A stretch of DNA of 64,000 nt, taken from the NCBI RefSeq assembly GCF_017573545.1, contig NZ_JAGEOK010000012.1, forward strand, positions 233,064 to 297,063, in the 5' to 3' direction. Numbering within the stretch: the stretch's first letter is position 1; the number at the start of each line of letters is the position of its first letter. Below the pieces are notes generated by a model that was not told the DNA's origin, made no database searches, and saw only the letters and a program-made list of their open reading frames with translations. The DNA is from Actinomadura nitritigenes. GTDB lineage: Bacteria; Actinomycetota; Actinomycetes; Streptosporangiales; Streptosporangiaceae. This document shows positions 43,652 to 51,019 of the stretch, piece after piece. The position numbers were made by a program, and so were the translations under genes.

Positions 43652-44289
43652 GGCGGACGGCCCTGGTCGCCGGCGCGGCCCGCGGCGTCGGGGCGCTCGC
43701 GGCGCGGCGGCTCGCCGCGGCGGCGTGGGACGTCGTCGCCGTGGACACCGACGAGGACGGCCTCGCGGCCACCGCGCTGCGCTCGCCGAACACCCACGTC
43801 CGCACCTGCGACATCACCGATCCCGCGAACGTCGCGGACATCCTGGGCGTCACCGGGGCGGTGCACCGGCTCGTCATCGCCCCGCCGCCGTCCGCCGCCG
43901 CACCGGAACCGGTTCTGGACGAGGTGATGCGGGGCGCGTTCCTCGGCCCCGCCGGCCTCGTCCGGACGGCGCTGCCCGGGATGCTGGAGCGCGGCGCGGG
44001 CGAGGTGATCGTCATCGTGCCGTCCGGCGCGTCCCCCGCGGCGGCCGCCGCGTCCGCCGCCGCCCGCGCCTACGTCGAGGCCCTCGCGGCAGAGCAGCGC
44101 GGACGCGGCGTCGCGTTCCGCTTCGCGAGCCCGCCCGCCGGGATGCCCGACCGGCTCGTCCTCGACGCGATCGACCGGTCCCTGGCGCGTCCCGGCGAGG
44201 TGCGCGTGGCGCCCGGCGGGACGCCCGGGCCGCTGCGCCTCGCGCTGCGCCGCCCGCGCGGGGCGCGGGCGTCCGCGCCGCCGCGCTGA
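43648..44289 (+). CDS. Short-chain dehydrogenase-like protein lacking the catalytic residues
   Basis: This protein of 213 residues has the NAD(P)-binding turn GAARGVG (residues 9-15) and CDITDPANV, as in SDR enzymes. The region where Ser-Tyr-x3-Lys should lie reads VPSGASPAAAAASAAARAYV: a Ser is present, but both the Tyr and Lys of the active site are missing. It is shorter than usual (about 250). It may bind nucleotide without reducing a substrate. The GTG at 43648 overlaps the previous stop. Confidence 0.75.
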   Translation: MRRTALVAGAARGVGALAARRLAAAAWDVVAVDTDEDGLAATALRSPNTHVRTCDITDPANVADILGVTGAVHRLVIAPPPSAAAPEPVLDEVMRGAFLGPAGLVRTALPGMLERGAGEVIVIVPSGASPAAAAASAAARAYVEALAAEQRGRGVAFRFASPPAGMPDRLVLDAIDRSLARPGEVRVAPGGTPGPLRLALRRPRGARASAPPR

Positions 44290-44306
44290 ACGTCGGGGGG
44301 ACCGCA

Positions 44307-44312
44307 TAGGCT
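44307..44312 (+). promoter_or_regulatory. -10 element TAGGCT for the HelD/HelR-type gene
   Basis: TAGGCT fits TANNNT. A start near 44319 would place two hairpins at the very 5' end of a leader of about 60 nt. The same hexamer precedes the TetR gene (48591-48596). Confidence 0.4.
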
Positions 44313-44321
44313 TGTCTCTTT

Positions 44322-44352
44322 CGCCCCTTAGGGCGCCGGGGGCCGTCCCCGG
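44322..44352 (+). terminator. Two consecutive hairpins: terminator or leader attenuator
   Basis: CGCCC (44322-44326)/GGGCG (44331-44335) with loop CTTA is followed at once by CCGGGG (44336-44341)/CCCCGG (44347-44352). They lie 32 bp after the SDR-like stop and 26 bp before the HelD/HelR-type ATG, so they can end the first operon or sit in the leader of the second. Confidence 0.5.
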
Positions 44353-44378
44353 TGAGCCGAGCGCGAGGAGCAGCCTGC

Positions 44379-46844
44379 ATGTCGTCCCAGGTCAACGGGC
44401 GGCCGACCGAGCCCGGCGGCACGGTCAAGGACCGTGAGATCGCCGCCGAGCAGCGGTACGTCGACATCGCCTACGCGCGGCTGGAGGAGATGCGCGCGGA
44501 CGCCCAGGCGATGATCCGCGAGGGCTACCGGCAGTCGCTCGCCGGCACGAAGGGCTCCCTGGTGGACCGGGACGCGATGGTCCACCAGGCGGCGCTGCGC
44601 GCCCAGGCCCTCGACGTCGCCGACGACGGGCTGGTGTTCGGCCGGCTCGACCTCGCCCCGGGCGAGAAGCCGTCCGGCGAGGTCCGCTACGTCGGCCGGA
44701 TCGGCGTGCGCACCAGCGAGCACGACTCCCTGGTCATCGACTGGCGCGCGCCCGCCGCCGAGGACTTCTACCGCGCCACCCCGGAGGACCCGCGCGGCGT
44801 CGTCCGCCGCCGCGTCCTGCACTCGCGCGGCCACACCGTCGTCGACCTGGAGGACGACCTCCTCGACCCCGACGCCGCCGACGGCATGACGATCGTCGGC
44901 GACGGCGCGTTCCTCGCCTCCCTCGCCCGCACCCGCGAGGGCGCGATGCGCGACATCGTCGCGACGATCCAGCGCGAGCAGGACGAGGTGATCCGCGCGC
45001 CCGCCGACGGGACCGTCCTGGTCCGCGGCGCCCCCGGCACCGGCAAGACGGCGGTCGCCCTGCACCGCGTCGCCTACCTGCTGTTCCGGCACCGCCGCCG
45101 GTTCGGCTCGCGCGGCGTGCTGGTGGTCGGCCCGAACCGCCGCTTCACCGCCTACATCGAGCGGGTGCTGCCGTCCCTCGGCGAGGGCTCGGCGACGCTC
45201 CGCTCCCTCGGCGACCTCGTCGACGGCGTCACCGCGACCGTCCACGACACGCCCCCGCTCGCCGCGCTGAAGGGGTCGGAGGCGATGGCGGCCGTGCTGC
45301 GGCGCGCCGTCGCCGACCACGCCCCCGGCGCGCCCGACGATCTGCGCGTGGTGTTCAAGGGCGTCGTCGTCTCCCTCGACCGGCCGACCCTCGACCGCGT
45401 CCGGGGCGACGTGCACCGGCGCAGCCGCGGCAGCGTGAACGCGGCCCGCCGGCAGGTCGCCGAGATGCTGCTGGACGCCCTGTGGCGGCGGTTCACCGAT
45501 CTCGGCGGCCCGGAGGCGGCGCGGGAGGCGGAGGGCGCCGAGGCCGGCCTGTGGAACGCGATCCTCGCCGCCGACGGCCTCGCCGCCCTGGACGGCGAGC
45601 CCGGCCGCCCGGCGGGCAACGGCACGCCCCGCGAGCAGTTCGACGCGCGCGTCCGCGAGCAGCGCGAGTTCACCGACTTCCTCGTGGCGTTCTGGCCGAT
45701 CCGCCGCCCCGCCGACGTGCTCCGCTCGCTCGGCGACCCGGCCCGGCTGCGCCGCGCCGCCGGGCGCGAGCTGGACCGCGACGACGTCGCCCGGCTCGCG
45801 GCGTCCTGGGCCGCACCCGCCGGCGGCGACGCGCCGTTCAGCTACCAGGACGTCGCCCTGATCGACGAGCTCGACGCGCTGCTCGGCTCGCCGCCGCGCC
45901 CGTCCCGCCGCCGCTCGTCCGCGGCCGCCGACGACCCGTTCGTGGTCGACGGCGTCAACATCCTCACCGGCGAGGAGGTCGCGGAGGACGACTGGGAGCC
46001 GGAGATGCAGGAGCTCACCACGTCGATGGAGCGGCTAGAGCGGTCGCGCCGCGTCGACGACGGCGTGGTGGAGGAGCGCCCGGAGTACGCGCACATCGTC
46101 GTGGACGAGGCGCAGGACCTGTCGCCGATGCAGTGGCGGATGCTCGGCCGCCGGGGCCGCCAGGCCAGCTGGACGGTCGTGGAGGACCCGGCGCAGAGCG
46201 CCTGGGAGGACCTCGCCGCCGCCCGCACGGCCATGGAGGCGGCGCTCAGCGGGGAGCGCCCGTCGTCCCGGAACCGCCGCCGCAAGCCCGCGCCGCGCCG
46301 CACCCGGCACGAGTACGAGCTGACGACGAACTACCGCAACTCCACCGAGATCGCCGCCGTGTCCGCGCGGGTGCTGGCCCGCGCGCTGCCCGAGGCGCGC
46401 CCGGCCCGCGCCGTCCGCTCGTCCGGGATCGCGCCGGTCGTCCGCGTCCTCGCGGAGGACGGGCTCGCCGCCGCGGCGCGGGAGGCCGCCGAGGAGCTCC
46501 TCACGCAGGTGGAGGGGACGATCGGCGTGATCGTCCCGTTCCACCCGGCCGAGGCGCACGACGAGGGCACGATCCCGCTGCCGCACGAGATCGCGTCCGC
46601 GCGGTGGGACGCCGCCTCCCGCGAGCGCCTCGCCGCCGGGCTGCCCGACCGCGTCCAGGTCCTCGACGTGCTGGAGGCCAAGGGCCTGGAGTTCGACGCC
46701 GCCGTGATCGCCGCGCCCGAGACGGTCGCCGCGCAGTCCCCCAACGGGCTCCGCGTCCTCTACGTCGCCGTCTCCCGCGCCACCCAGCACCTGGTCGTCC
46801 TGACGGCCGCGCCGGAGTGGGAGGGCATCCTGCTGTCCGGCTGA
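44379..46844 (+). CDS. HelD/HelR-family RNA polymerase-recycling ATPase
   Basis: This protein of 821 residues is a UvrD/Rep-like superfamily 1 ATPase. The N-terminal helical arm (EQRYVDIAYARLEEMRADAQ) and the DSLVIDWRAPAAEDFYRA motif are typical of HelD. Walker A GAPGTGKT is at 217-224, Walker B HIVVDEAQD near 570, motif III near VVEDPAQSAW and motif VI RVLYVAVSRATQHL at the end. HelD/HelR proteins bind RNA polymerase, release it from nucleic acid, and in streptomycetes HelR confers rifamycin tolerance. It is longer than mycobacterial HelD (about 740). GAGGAG lies 8 nt before the ATG. I do not separate HelD from HelR with certainty. Confidence 0.88.
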   Translation: MSSQVNGRPTEPGGTVKDREIAAEQRYVDIAYARLEEMRADAQAMIREGYRQSLAGTKGSLVDRDAMVHQAALRAQALDVADDGLVFGRLDLAPGEKPSGEVRYVGRIGVRTSEHDSLVIDWRAPAAEDFYRATPEDPRGVVRRRVLHSRGHTVVDLEDDLLDPDAADGMTIVGDGAFLASLARTREGAMRDIVATIQREQDEVIRAPADGTVLVRGAPGTGKTAVALHRVAYLLFRHRRRFGSRGVLVVGPNRRFTAYIERVLPSLGEGSATLRSLGDLVDGVTATVHDTPPLAALKGSEAMAAVLRRAVADHAPGAPDDLRVVFKGVVVSLDRPTLDRVRGDVHRRSRGSVNAARRQVAEMLLDALWRRFTDLGGPEAAREAEGAEAGLWNAILAADGLAALDGEPGRPAGNGTPREQFDARVREQREFTDFLVAFWPIRRPADVLRSLGDPARLRRAAGRELDRDDVARLAASWAAPAGGDAPFSYQDVALIDELDALLGSPPRPSRRRSSAAADDPFVVDGVNILTGEEVAEDDWEPEMQELTTSMERLERSRRVDDGVVEERPEYAHIVVDEAQDLSPMQWRMLGRRGRQASWTVVEDPAQSAWEDLAAARTAMEAALSGERPSSRNRRRKPAPRRTRHEYELTTNYRNSTEIAAVSARVLARALPEARPARAVRSSGIAPVVRVLAEDGLAAAAREAAEELLTQVEGTIGVIVPFHPAEAHDEGTIPLPHEIASARWDAASRERLAAGLPDRVQVLDVLEAKGLEFDAAVIAAPETVAAQSPNGLRVLYVAVSRATQHLVVLTAAPEWEGILLSG

Positions 46845-46866
46845 GGCGCACGGCGCGGCCCGGAGC

Positions 46867-46902
46867 GGGCCCGGCCCGGATCCGCGGACCCGGGTTGGGC
46901 CC
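46867..46902. terminator. Bidirectional hairpin terminator between convergent genes
   Basis: A 13-bp stem (46867-46879 with 46890-46902), including two G-T wobble pairs, and a 10-nt loop lie between the HelD/HelR stop and the CMD-family stop. Confidence 0.6.
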
Positions 46903-46908
46903 CGCCGG

Positions 46909-47394
46909 TCAGTTCTCCAGTCCGGCGAACACGCCGGGCTCGTACGAACCGCCCTTGCTGTGGACCATCACGCCGAGCCGGTTGGCCGCGTTGATCGTCG
47001 CGACGAGGTAGACGAGCGCGGCGATCTGGTCGTCGTCGTAGTGCCGGCGCACCTGGGCCCACGTCTCGTCGGACACGCCCTGGTGGGCGTCGGCGAGCCG
47101 GGTGCCCTCCTCGGCGAGCGCCAGCGCGGCGCGCTCCGCGTCGGTGAACACGGTCGACTCGCGCCAGGCCGCGACCAGCGCGAGCCGGACCGCGGTCTCC
47201 CCGGCGGCCGCGGCCTCCTTGCTGTGCACGTCCACGCACCAGCCGCAGCCGTTGATCTGGCTGGCGCGCAGCATGACCAGATCCTGGACGGTCCGGGGCA
47301 GCGACGACTGCTGGATCGCCAGGCCGACGTTGAAGAACCGCTTGCCGAGCTTGGCGCCGACCTCGTTGGCCATCAGGTCGAATCGGGGTTCCAT
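46909..47394 (-). CDS. Carboxymuconolactone decarboxylase/AhpD-family protein, ECF41 partner
   Basis: This protein of 161 residues has the AhpD-like active site: C50, C53 and H57 in NGCGWCVDVHSKEA, with helices before and after. Such proteins reduce peroxides or act as thiol-dependent oxidoreductases. GGAGGAG lies 5 nt before the ATG at 47394. Upstream codons in the same frame lack conservation. The gene diverges from an ECF41 sigma factor; CMD-family genes are the classic neighbours and targets of ECF41 factors, and an ECF41-like promoter precedes it. Confidence 0.9.
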   Translation of the reverse strand: MEPRFDLMANEVGAKLGKRFFNVGLAIQQSSLPRTVQDLVMLRASQINGCGWCVDVHSKEAAAAGETAVRLALVAAWRESTVFTDAERAALALAEEGTRLADAHQGVSDETWAQVRRHYDDDQIAALVYLVATINAANRLGVMVHSKGGSYEPGVFAGLEN

Positions 47395-47472
47395 GGTCTC
47401 TCCTCCGTGGCGGGCTCCGTCGCGGGGCCGGGGGCCGCGCGGCCCGTCCGCGCGGCGTCCTGATGCCATGGA

Positions 47473-47499
47473 GATGCCGGCGTCCCGATCCCCGTGACG
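47473..47499 (-). promoter_or_regulatory. ECF41-like promoter of the CMD-family gene
   Basis: On the minus strand, CGTCACG (47499-47493), 16 nt, then CATC (47476-47473). The published ECF41 consensus is TGTCACA-N16-CGTC as I recall it, so the -35 differs at two bases and the -10 at one. The same spacing occurs in the opposite promoter. Confidence 0.5.
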
Positions 47500-47533
47500 G
47501 CGGCGCGCTGTGACGTACGCCACCGCCCGCACC

Positions 47534-47560
47534 CGTCACAGGACGGCGGCGGGCGGCATC
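47534..47560 (+). promoter_or_regulatory. ECF41-like promoter of the sigma gene
   Basis: CGTCACA (47534-47540), 16 nt, then CATC (47557-47560). It matches the promoter on the other strand almost base for base in the recognition words. The CGTCACAG also forms an 8-bp inverted repeat with CTGTGACG at 47508-47515. Confidence 0.5.
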
Positions 47561-47604
47561 TCATGCGCGTGGCAGCCTTGACGACGAGCGGACAGGAGCC
47601 GGCG

Positions 47605-48555
47605 ATGAACGACCCCGAGGAGCAGGCGAGCACCCCGCCGGAGCAGGCGAGCACCCCGGCCGGGCCGCCCGGCCGCGCCGACGCCGCCACCGAGGCGTTC
47701 GTCGCCCACCGCAACCTGCTGTTCACCGTCGCCTACGAGATGCTCGGCTCCGCCGCCGACGCCGAGGACGTCCTGCAGGAGACCTGGCTGCGCTGGACCG
47801 GCGTCGACCTCGACGTCGTCCGGGACCGGCGCGCCTACCTCGTGCGGATCACCACCCGCCAGGCGCTCGGCCGGCTCCGCACGCTCCGCCGCCGCAAGGA
47901 GTCCTACGTCGGCCCCTGGCTGCCCGAGCCGCTGCTGACCGCGCCCGACGTCGCCGACGACGTCGAGCTGGCCGACAGCCTCTCGATGGCGATGCTGCTG
48001 GTGATGGAGACGCTCGCGCCGACCGAACGGGCCGTGTTCGTGCTGCGCGAGGTGTTCGACCTGCCCTACGACGAGATCGCCGAGGCGGTCGGCAAGTCCC
48101 CCGCCGCCGTCCGCCAGATCACCCGGCGGGCCCGGGCGCACGTCGCGGCGCGCAGGCCGCGCGGCGCCGTCTCCGCGGACGAGACCGCCGGCGCGCTGGA
48201 GGCGTTCCGGCGGGCGATCGAGACCGGCGACCTGCAGCGGCTGCTCGACGTCCTCGCGCCGGACGTCGTGTTCCTGGGCGACGGCGGCGGGCTCGCGCAG
48301 GCCGCGCTGGAACCCATCACCGGAGCCGACCGGGTGGCGCCGCCGCTCGCCGCCGGGCTGGACCGGTTCGGCGCGGCCGCGTCGCTGCACCCCGCCCACG
48401 TCAACGGCTACCCGGCGCTGGTGCTCCGGCTCGACGGCGAGATCGACACCGTCATCGCGGTGCGCGTCGACGACGGCCTCATCACCGGCATCTACGTCGT
48501 CCGCAACCCCGAGAAGCTGTCGCGCATGGCCCGCGAGACCCCCGTCCTCCGGTGA
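47605..48555 (+). CDS. ECF41-type RNA polymerase sigma factor with SnoaL-like tail
   Basis: This protein of 316 residues has sigma region 2 (FTVAYEMLGSAADAEDVLQETWLRW), region 4 (LAPTERAVFVLREVFDLPYDEIAEAVGKSPAAVRQ), and a C-terminal SnoaL/NTF2-like extension from about residue 195. The extension carries GDGGG and RNPEKL, matching the DGGGK and NPDKL motifs that control ECF41 activity in cis, without an anti-sigma factor. No anti-sigma gene is nearby. The N-terminal EQASTP is duplicated by a 21-bp repeat. The promoter upstream fits autoregulation. Confidence 0.92.
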   Translation: MNDPEEQASTPPEQASTPAGPPGRADAATEAFVAHRNLLFTVAYEMLGSAADAEDVLQETWLRWTGVDLDVVRDRRAYLVRITTRQALGRLRTLRRRKESYVGPWLPEPLLTAPDVADDVELADSLSMAMLLVMETLAPTERAVFVLREVFDLPYDEIAEAVGKSPAAVRQITRRARAHVAARRPRGAVSADETAGALEAFRRAIETGDLQRLLDVLAPDVVFLGDGGGLAQAALEPITGADRVAPPLAAGLDRFGAAASLHPAHVNGYPALVLRLDGEIDTVIAVRVDDGLITGIYVVRNPEKLSRMARETPVLR

Positions 48556-48634
48556 GCCGCGGACGGGGCGCGCGGCGGGCCGGGCGCGGTTAGGCTGGCG
48601 CTGCCTCCTGACGACACCGCCAGAACGGAGATCG

Positions 48635-49267
48635 ATGAGCGGCCGGAACCCCGCCCCCCGCCGCAGTTACGGCGGCCGCTCCGCCGAGGAGCGCCGCGCC
48701 GACCGGCGGGAGCGGCTGCTCGGCGCCGGCCTCGAACTGTTCGGGACCCGCGGCTACGCGGCGACCTCCATCGAGCGGCTCTGCGCCACCGCCAGCGTGT
48801 CCACCCGCAACTTCTACGAGGAGTTCTCCGGACGCGAGGAACTGCTCACCGCCCTGCACCGGAGCATCAACGAGCGGGCCCGCGCGGCCCTCGACACCGC
48901 CTACACCGAGGCCGCCGCCGACCCGCTGCCCGCCCGCGTCGAGCGCGCGGTCCGCGCGTTCGTCACCGTCACCGCGAGCGACCCGCGCTGGGCGCGGATC
49001 GCGTTCGTCGAGGTCATCGGGGTCAGCGCCGGCCTCGAACGGCACCGGCTCCAGTGGCGCGCCCACTGGGAGGAGGCGATGCTCGCGATGATCCGGGAGG
49101 CCGTCGGGCGCGGCGAGGCCGCCGACCGCGACTACCGCCTCACCGTCATCGCGATCATCGGGGCCGTGAACAACCTCGTCCACCACTGGTCCGCCCGCGA
49201 CCAGACCATCCCGCTGGACGACATCACGGCGGAGCTGACCCACCTGATCCTGTCGGCGATCAGATGA
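48635..49267 (+). CDS. TetR/AcrR-family transcriptional regulator
   Basis: This protein of 210 residues has the TetR helix-turn-helix near residues 30-75: RERLLGAGLELFGTRGYAATSIERL and SVSTRNFYEEFSGREELLTAL. The C-terminal ligand domain is helical. ACGGAG lies before the ATG, and TAGGCT (48591-48596) may be its -10. Its target is unknown; palindromic TetR-like operators occur at 42850 and 59849. The stop overlaps the convergent GT2 gene by 8 bp. Confidence 0.88.
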   Translation: MSGRNPAPRRSYGGRSAEERRADRRERLLGAGLELFGTRGYAATSIERLCATASVSTRNFYEEFSGREELLTALHRSINERARAALDTAYTEAAADPLPARVERAVRAFVTVTASDPRWARIAFVEVIGVSAGLERHRLQWRAHWEEAMLAMIREAVGRGEAADRDYRLTVIAIIGAVNNLVHHWSARDQTIPLDDITAELTHLILSAIR

Positions 49268-50141
49268 TCGGCGGGCGGCCCGTCCGCGTCATGCGCCACG
49301 CGGTGCGGTAGGAGATGGGCCGGCGGGGCCCCGCCGGCTTCCGCCAGCCCTCCAGGAAGCCCTTGAACCACGGCTTCAGGGCGCTCAGCTTGCGCTCGCG
49401 CAGCAGGGTCATGCCGATCCACACCGCGAGGTAGGTGAACGCCAGCGGCCACGGCAGGTTGCGGCGGGCCAGCCAGACCCGGTTGCGCGCGTTGTACCGG
49501 TAGAACATCTCGTGCCGGGTCGGCAGGACGGCCGGGTGGAACATCACCGCGGACGCGTCGTACACGATGTGGTAGCCCGCGTTCAGGATCTGCCACGCGA
49601 GGTCGGTCTCCTCGTGGGCGTAGAAGAAGTCCTCCGGCAGGCCGCCGCCCGCGTCGAACGCGGCGCGGCGGATCGCGCACGCGCCGCCGAGGAACGTCGT
49701 GGCCTCCGACGAGCGCTCCGGGTCGCCGGCGCGCAGCCGCGGGACGTGCCGGCGCTCGCCCCGGCCGCCCTCCGGGTCGCGGACCCGGAACGACACGACG
49801 CCGAGCGCCGGGTCGGCGGCGAACCGGTCCCGCAGGTAGGTGCCGAGGCGGGTGGAGCGGTACCAGCCGTCGTCGTCGAGGAACAGCACCACGTCGCCGC
49901 AGGACGCCTCGACGCCGCGGTTGCGGCCGGCCGGGATGCCGACGTTCTTCGGCAGGCTGATCGTCTTGACGCGCTCGTCGTCGAACGGCGGGGCGCCGGC
50001 GCGGTCGCCCACGGGGTCGACGCCGTTGCCGACGAGGACGACCTCGACGTCCGCGTGCTCCTGCTCCAGCGCGCTGCGCACGGCGCGGGCCAGCTCGTCC
50101 GGGCGGTTGCCCATGGTCAGGACGACGACGCTGAGTTTCAC
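49260..50141 (-). CDS. GT2 glycosyltransferase, last gene of the CDP-alcohol operon
   Basis: This protein of 293 residues opens with KLSVVVLTMGNRPDELARAV. The GT-A core has VGIPAGRNRGVEASCGDVVLF and the metal site FLDDDGWY, then FLGGACAIRRAAFDAGGGL and HEETDLAWQILNAGY, the acceptor-base region (ED/ET pattern). A hydrophobic segment near residues 232-250 suggests membrane contact. It resembles rhamnosyl- or galactosyl-type GT2 enzymes. The GTG overlaps the preceding stop (GTGA), so the sugar transfer belongs to the same pathway as the CDP-alcohol phosphotransferase. Confidence 0.88.
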   Translation of the reverse strand: MKLSVVVLTMGNRPDELARAVRSALEQEHADVEVVLVGNGVDPVGDRAGAPPFDDERVKTISLPKNVGIPAGRNRGVEASCGDVVLFLDDDGWYRSTRLGTYLRDRFAADPALGVVSFRVRDPEGGRGERRHVPRLRAGDPERSSEATTFLGGACAIRRAAFDAGGGLPEDFFYAHEETDLAWQILNAGYHIVYDASAVMFHPAVLPTRHEMFYRYNARNRVWLARRNLPWPLAFTYLAVWIGMTLLRERKLSALKPWFKGFLEGWRKPAGPRRPISYRTAWRMTRTGRPPII

Positions 50142-51019
50142 TTCAGTCTCCGGGAGGCCAGGATGCTGACCAGGTGCAGCAGGGTCTGGACGACCGCGAC
50201 GAGCGCGACGGCGACCATCAGCACGCGGATCGCGACGGGGGTGTCCGCACCGGTCAGGGTGTCGATCAGGGCGGCGGCCAGGATCAGCAGCGACAGCTCG
50301 ACGGCGCCGATGATGCGGTGGAAGCGCAGCATGGACGCGGCCTGCCGGGCCAGCGCGATCCCGGTGGAGCGGGGCCGCAGCGCCCGGTCGCCGCCGGACG
50401 GGTCGGCGGGCAGCCCGGACTTGGCGCGGGCCACCACGACGTTGTCGGTCTCCGCCTTGATCAGCGCGGCGCCGAGCGCGGCGACGAGGCCGAGCTCGGC
50501 CCAGCCGCCGTTCTTCCAGCCGCCCTGCGCGGCGAAGCCGAGCCCGATGAGCAGCGAGATCTCCGACAGGTAGTGGCCGATGCGGTCGAGGAAGACCCCC
50601 GCCACCGACGTCCGCCGCAGGTACCGGGCGACCTCGCCGTCCACGCAGTCGAGCAGCAGGTAGACCTGGATGAGCAGGGCGCCGCCGAGGGCCGTCCACA
50701 GCGCGCCCGTGCCGGACGCGGGCAGCGACACCACGACCCCGGCGACGATGCCGCTCAGCATCATCAGGTAGGTGAGCTGGTTCGGGCTGAACCCGAGGCG
50801 CAGCGCGATCCACCCGAAGTACGGGGACAGGTCGCGCATGTAGAGGCGCCCCGCCCAGTGCTCCTCGTTGCGCCGGTCCTTCAGGCCGGGCGGCTGCCCG
50901 TACCGGCGGATGTCGGCGACCTTCGCCGCGTTGCGCGGCGGGCGCTGGTCGCCCGCGTCCGGCGATCCAGGGTCGGGCGCGGGCTGTCCGGGGAGCTCAG
51001 CCTCCATGGGCCTGGACAT
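50138..51019 (-). CDS. CDP-alcohol phosphotransferase with an altered fourth Asp
   Basis: This protein of 293 residues is a multi-helix membrane enzyme. The family motif reads D124, D127, G128, A131, R132, G141, D145, but H149 stands where the fourth Asp, the proposed base, normally is. An N-terminal tail of about 60 residues is polar. It would join a CDP-alcohol from the operon's cytidylyltransferase to another alcohol. The first 23 bp overlap the dehydrogenase gene. Whether the Asp-to-His change marks a subfamily or lost activity cannot be told from one sequence. Confidence 0.87.
   Translation of the reverse strand: MSRPMEAELPGQPAPDPGSPDAGDQRPPRNAAKVADIRRYGQPPGLKDRRNEEHWAGRLYMRDLSPYFGWIALRLGFSPNQLTYLMMLSGIVAGVVVSLPASGTGALWTALGGALLIQVYLLLDCVDGEVARYLRRTSVAGVFLDRIGHYLSEISLLIGLGFAAQGGWKNGGWAELGLVAALGAALIKAETDNVVVARAKSGLPADPSGGDRALRPRSTGIALARQAASMLRFHRIIGAVELSLLILAAALIDTLTGADTPVAIRVLMVAVALVAVVQTLLHLVSILASRRLK

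Noticed and set aside
43725..44309. Alternative reading frame over the SDR-like gene
   Set aside because: It is Arg/Pro-rich with no motif, whereas the chosen frame has the nucleotide-binding turn and a GTGA overlap with the upstream gene.
47395..47532. N-terminal extension of the CMD-family protein
   Set aside because: It would cover the ECF41-like promoter and is a patternless Arg/Gly stretch. The ATG at 47394 has an excellent Shine-Dalgarno.
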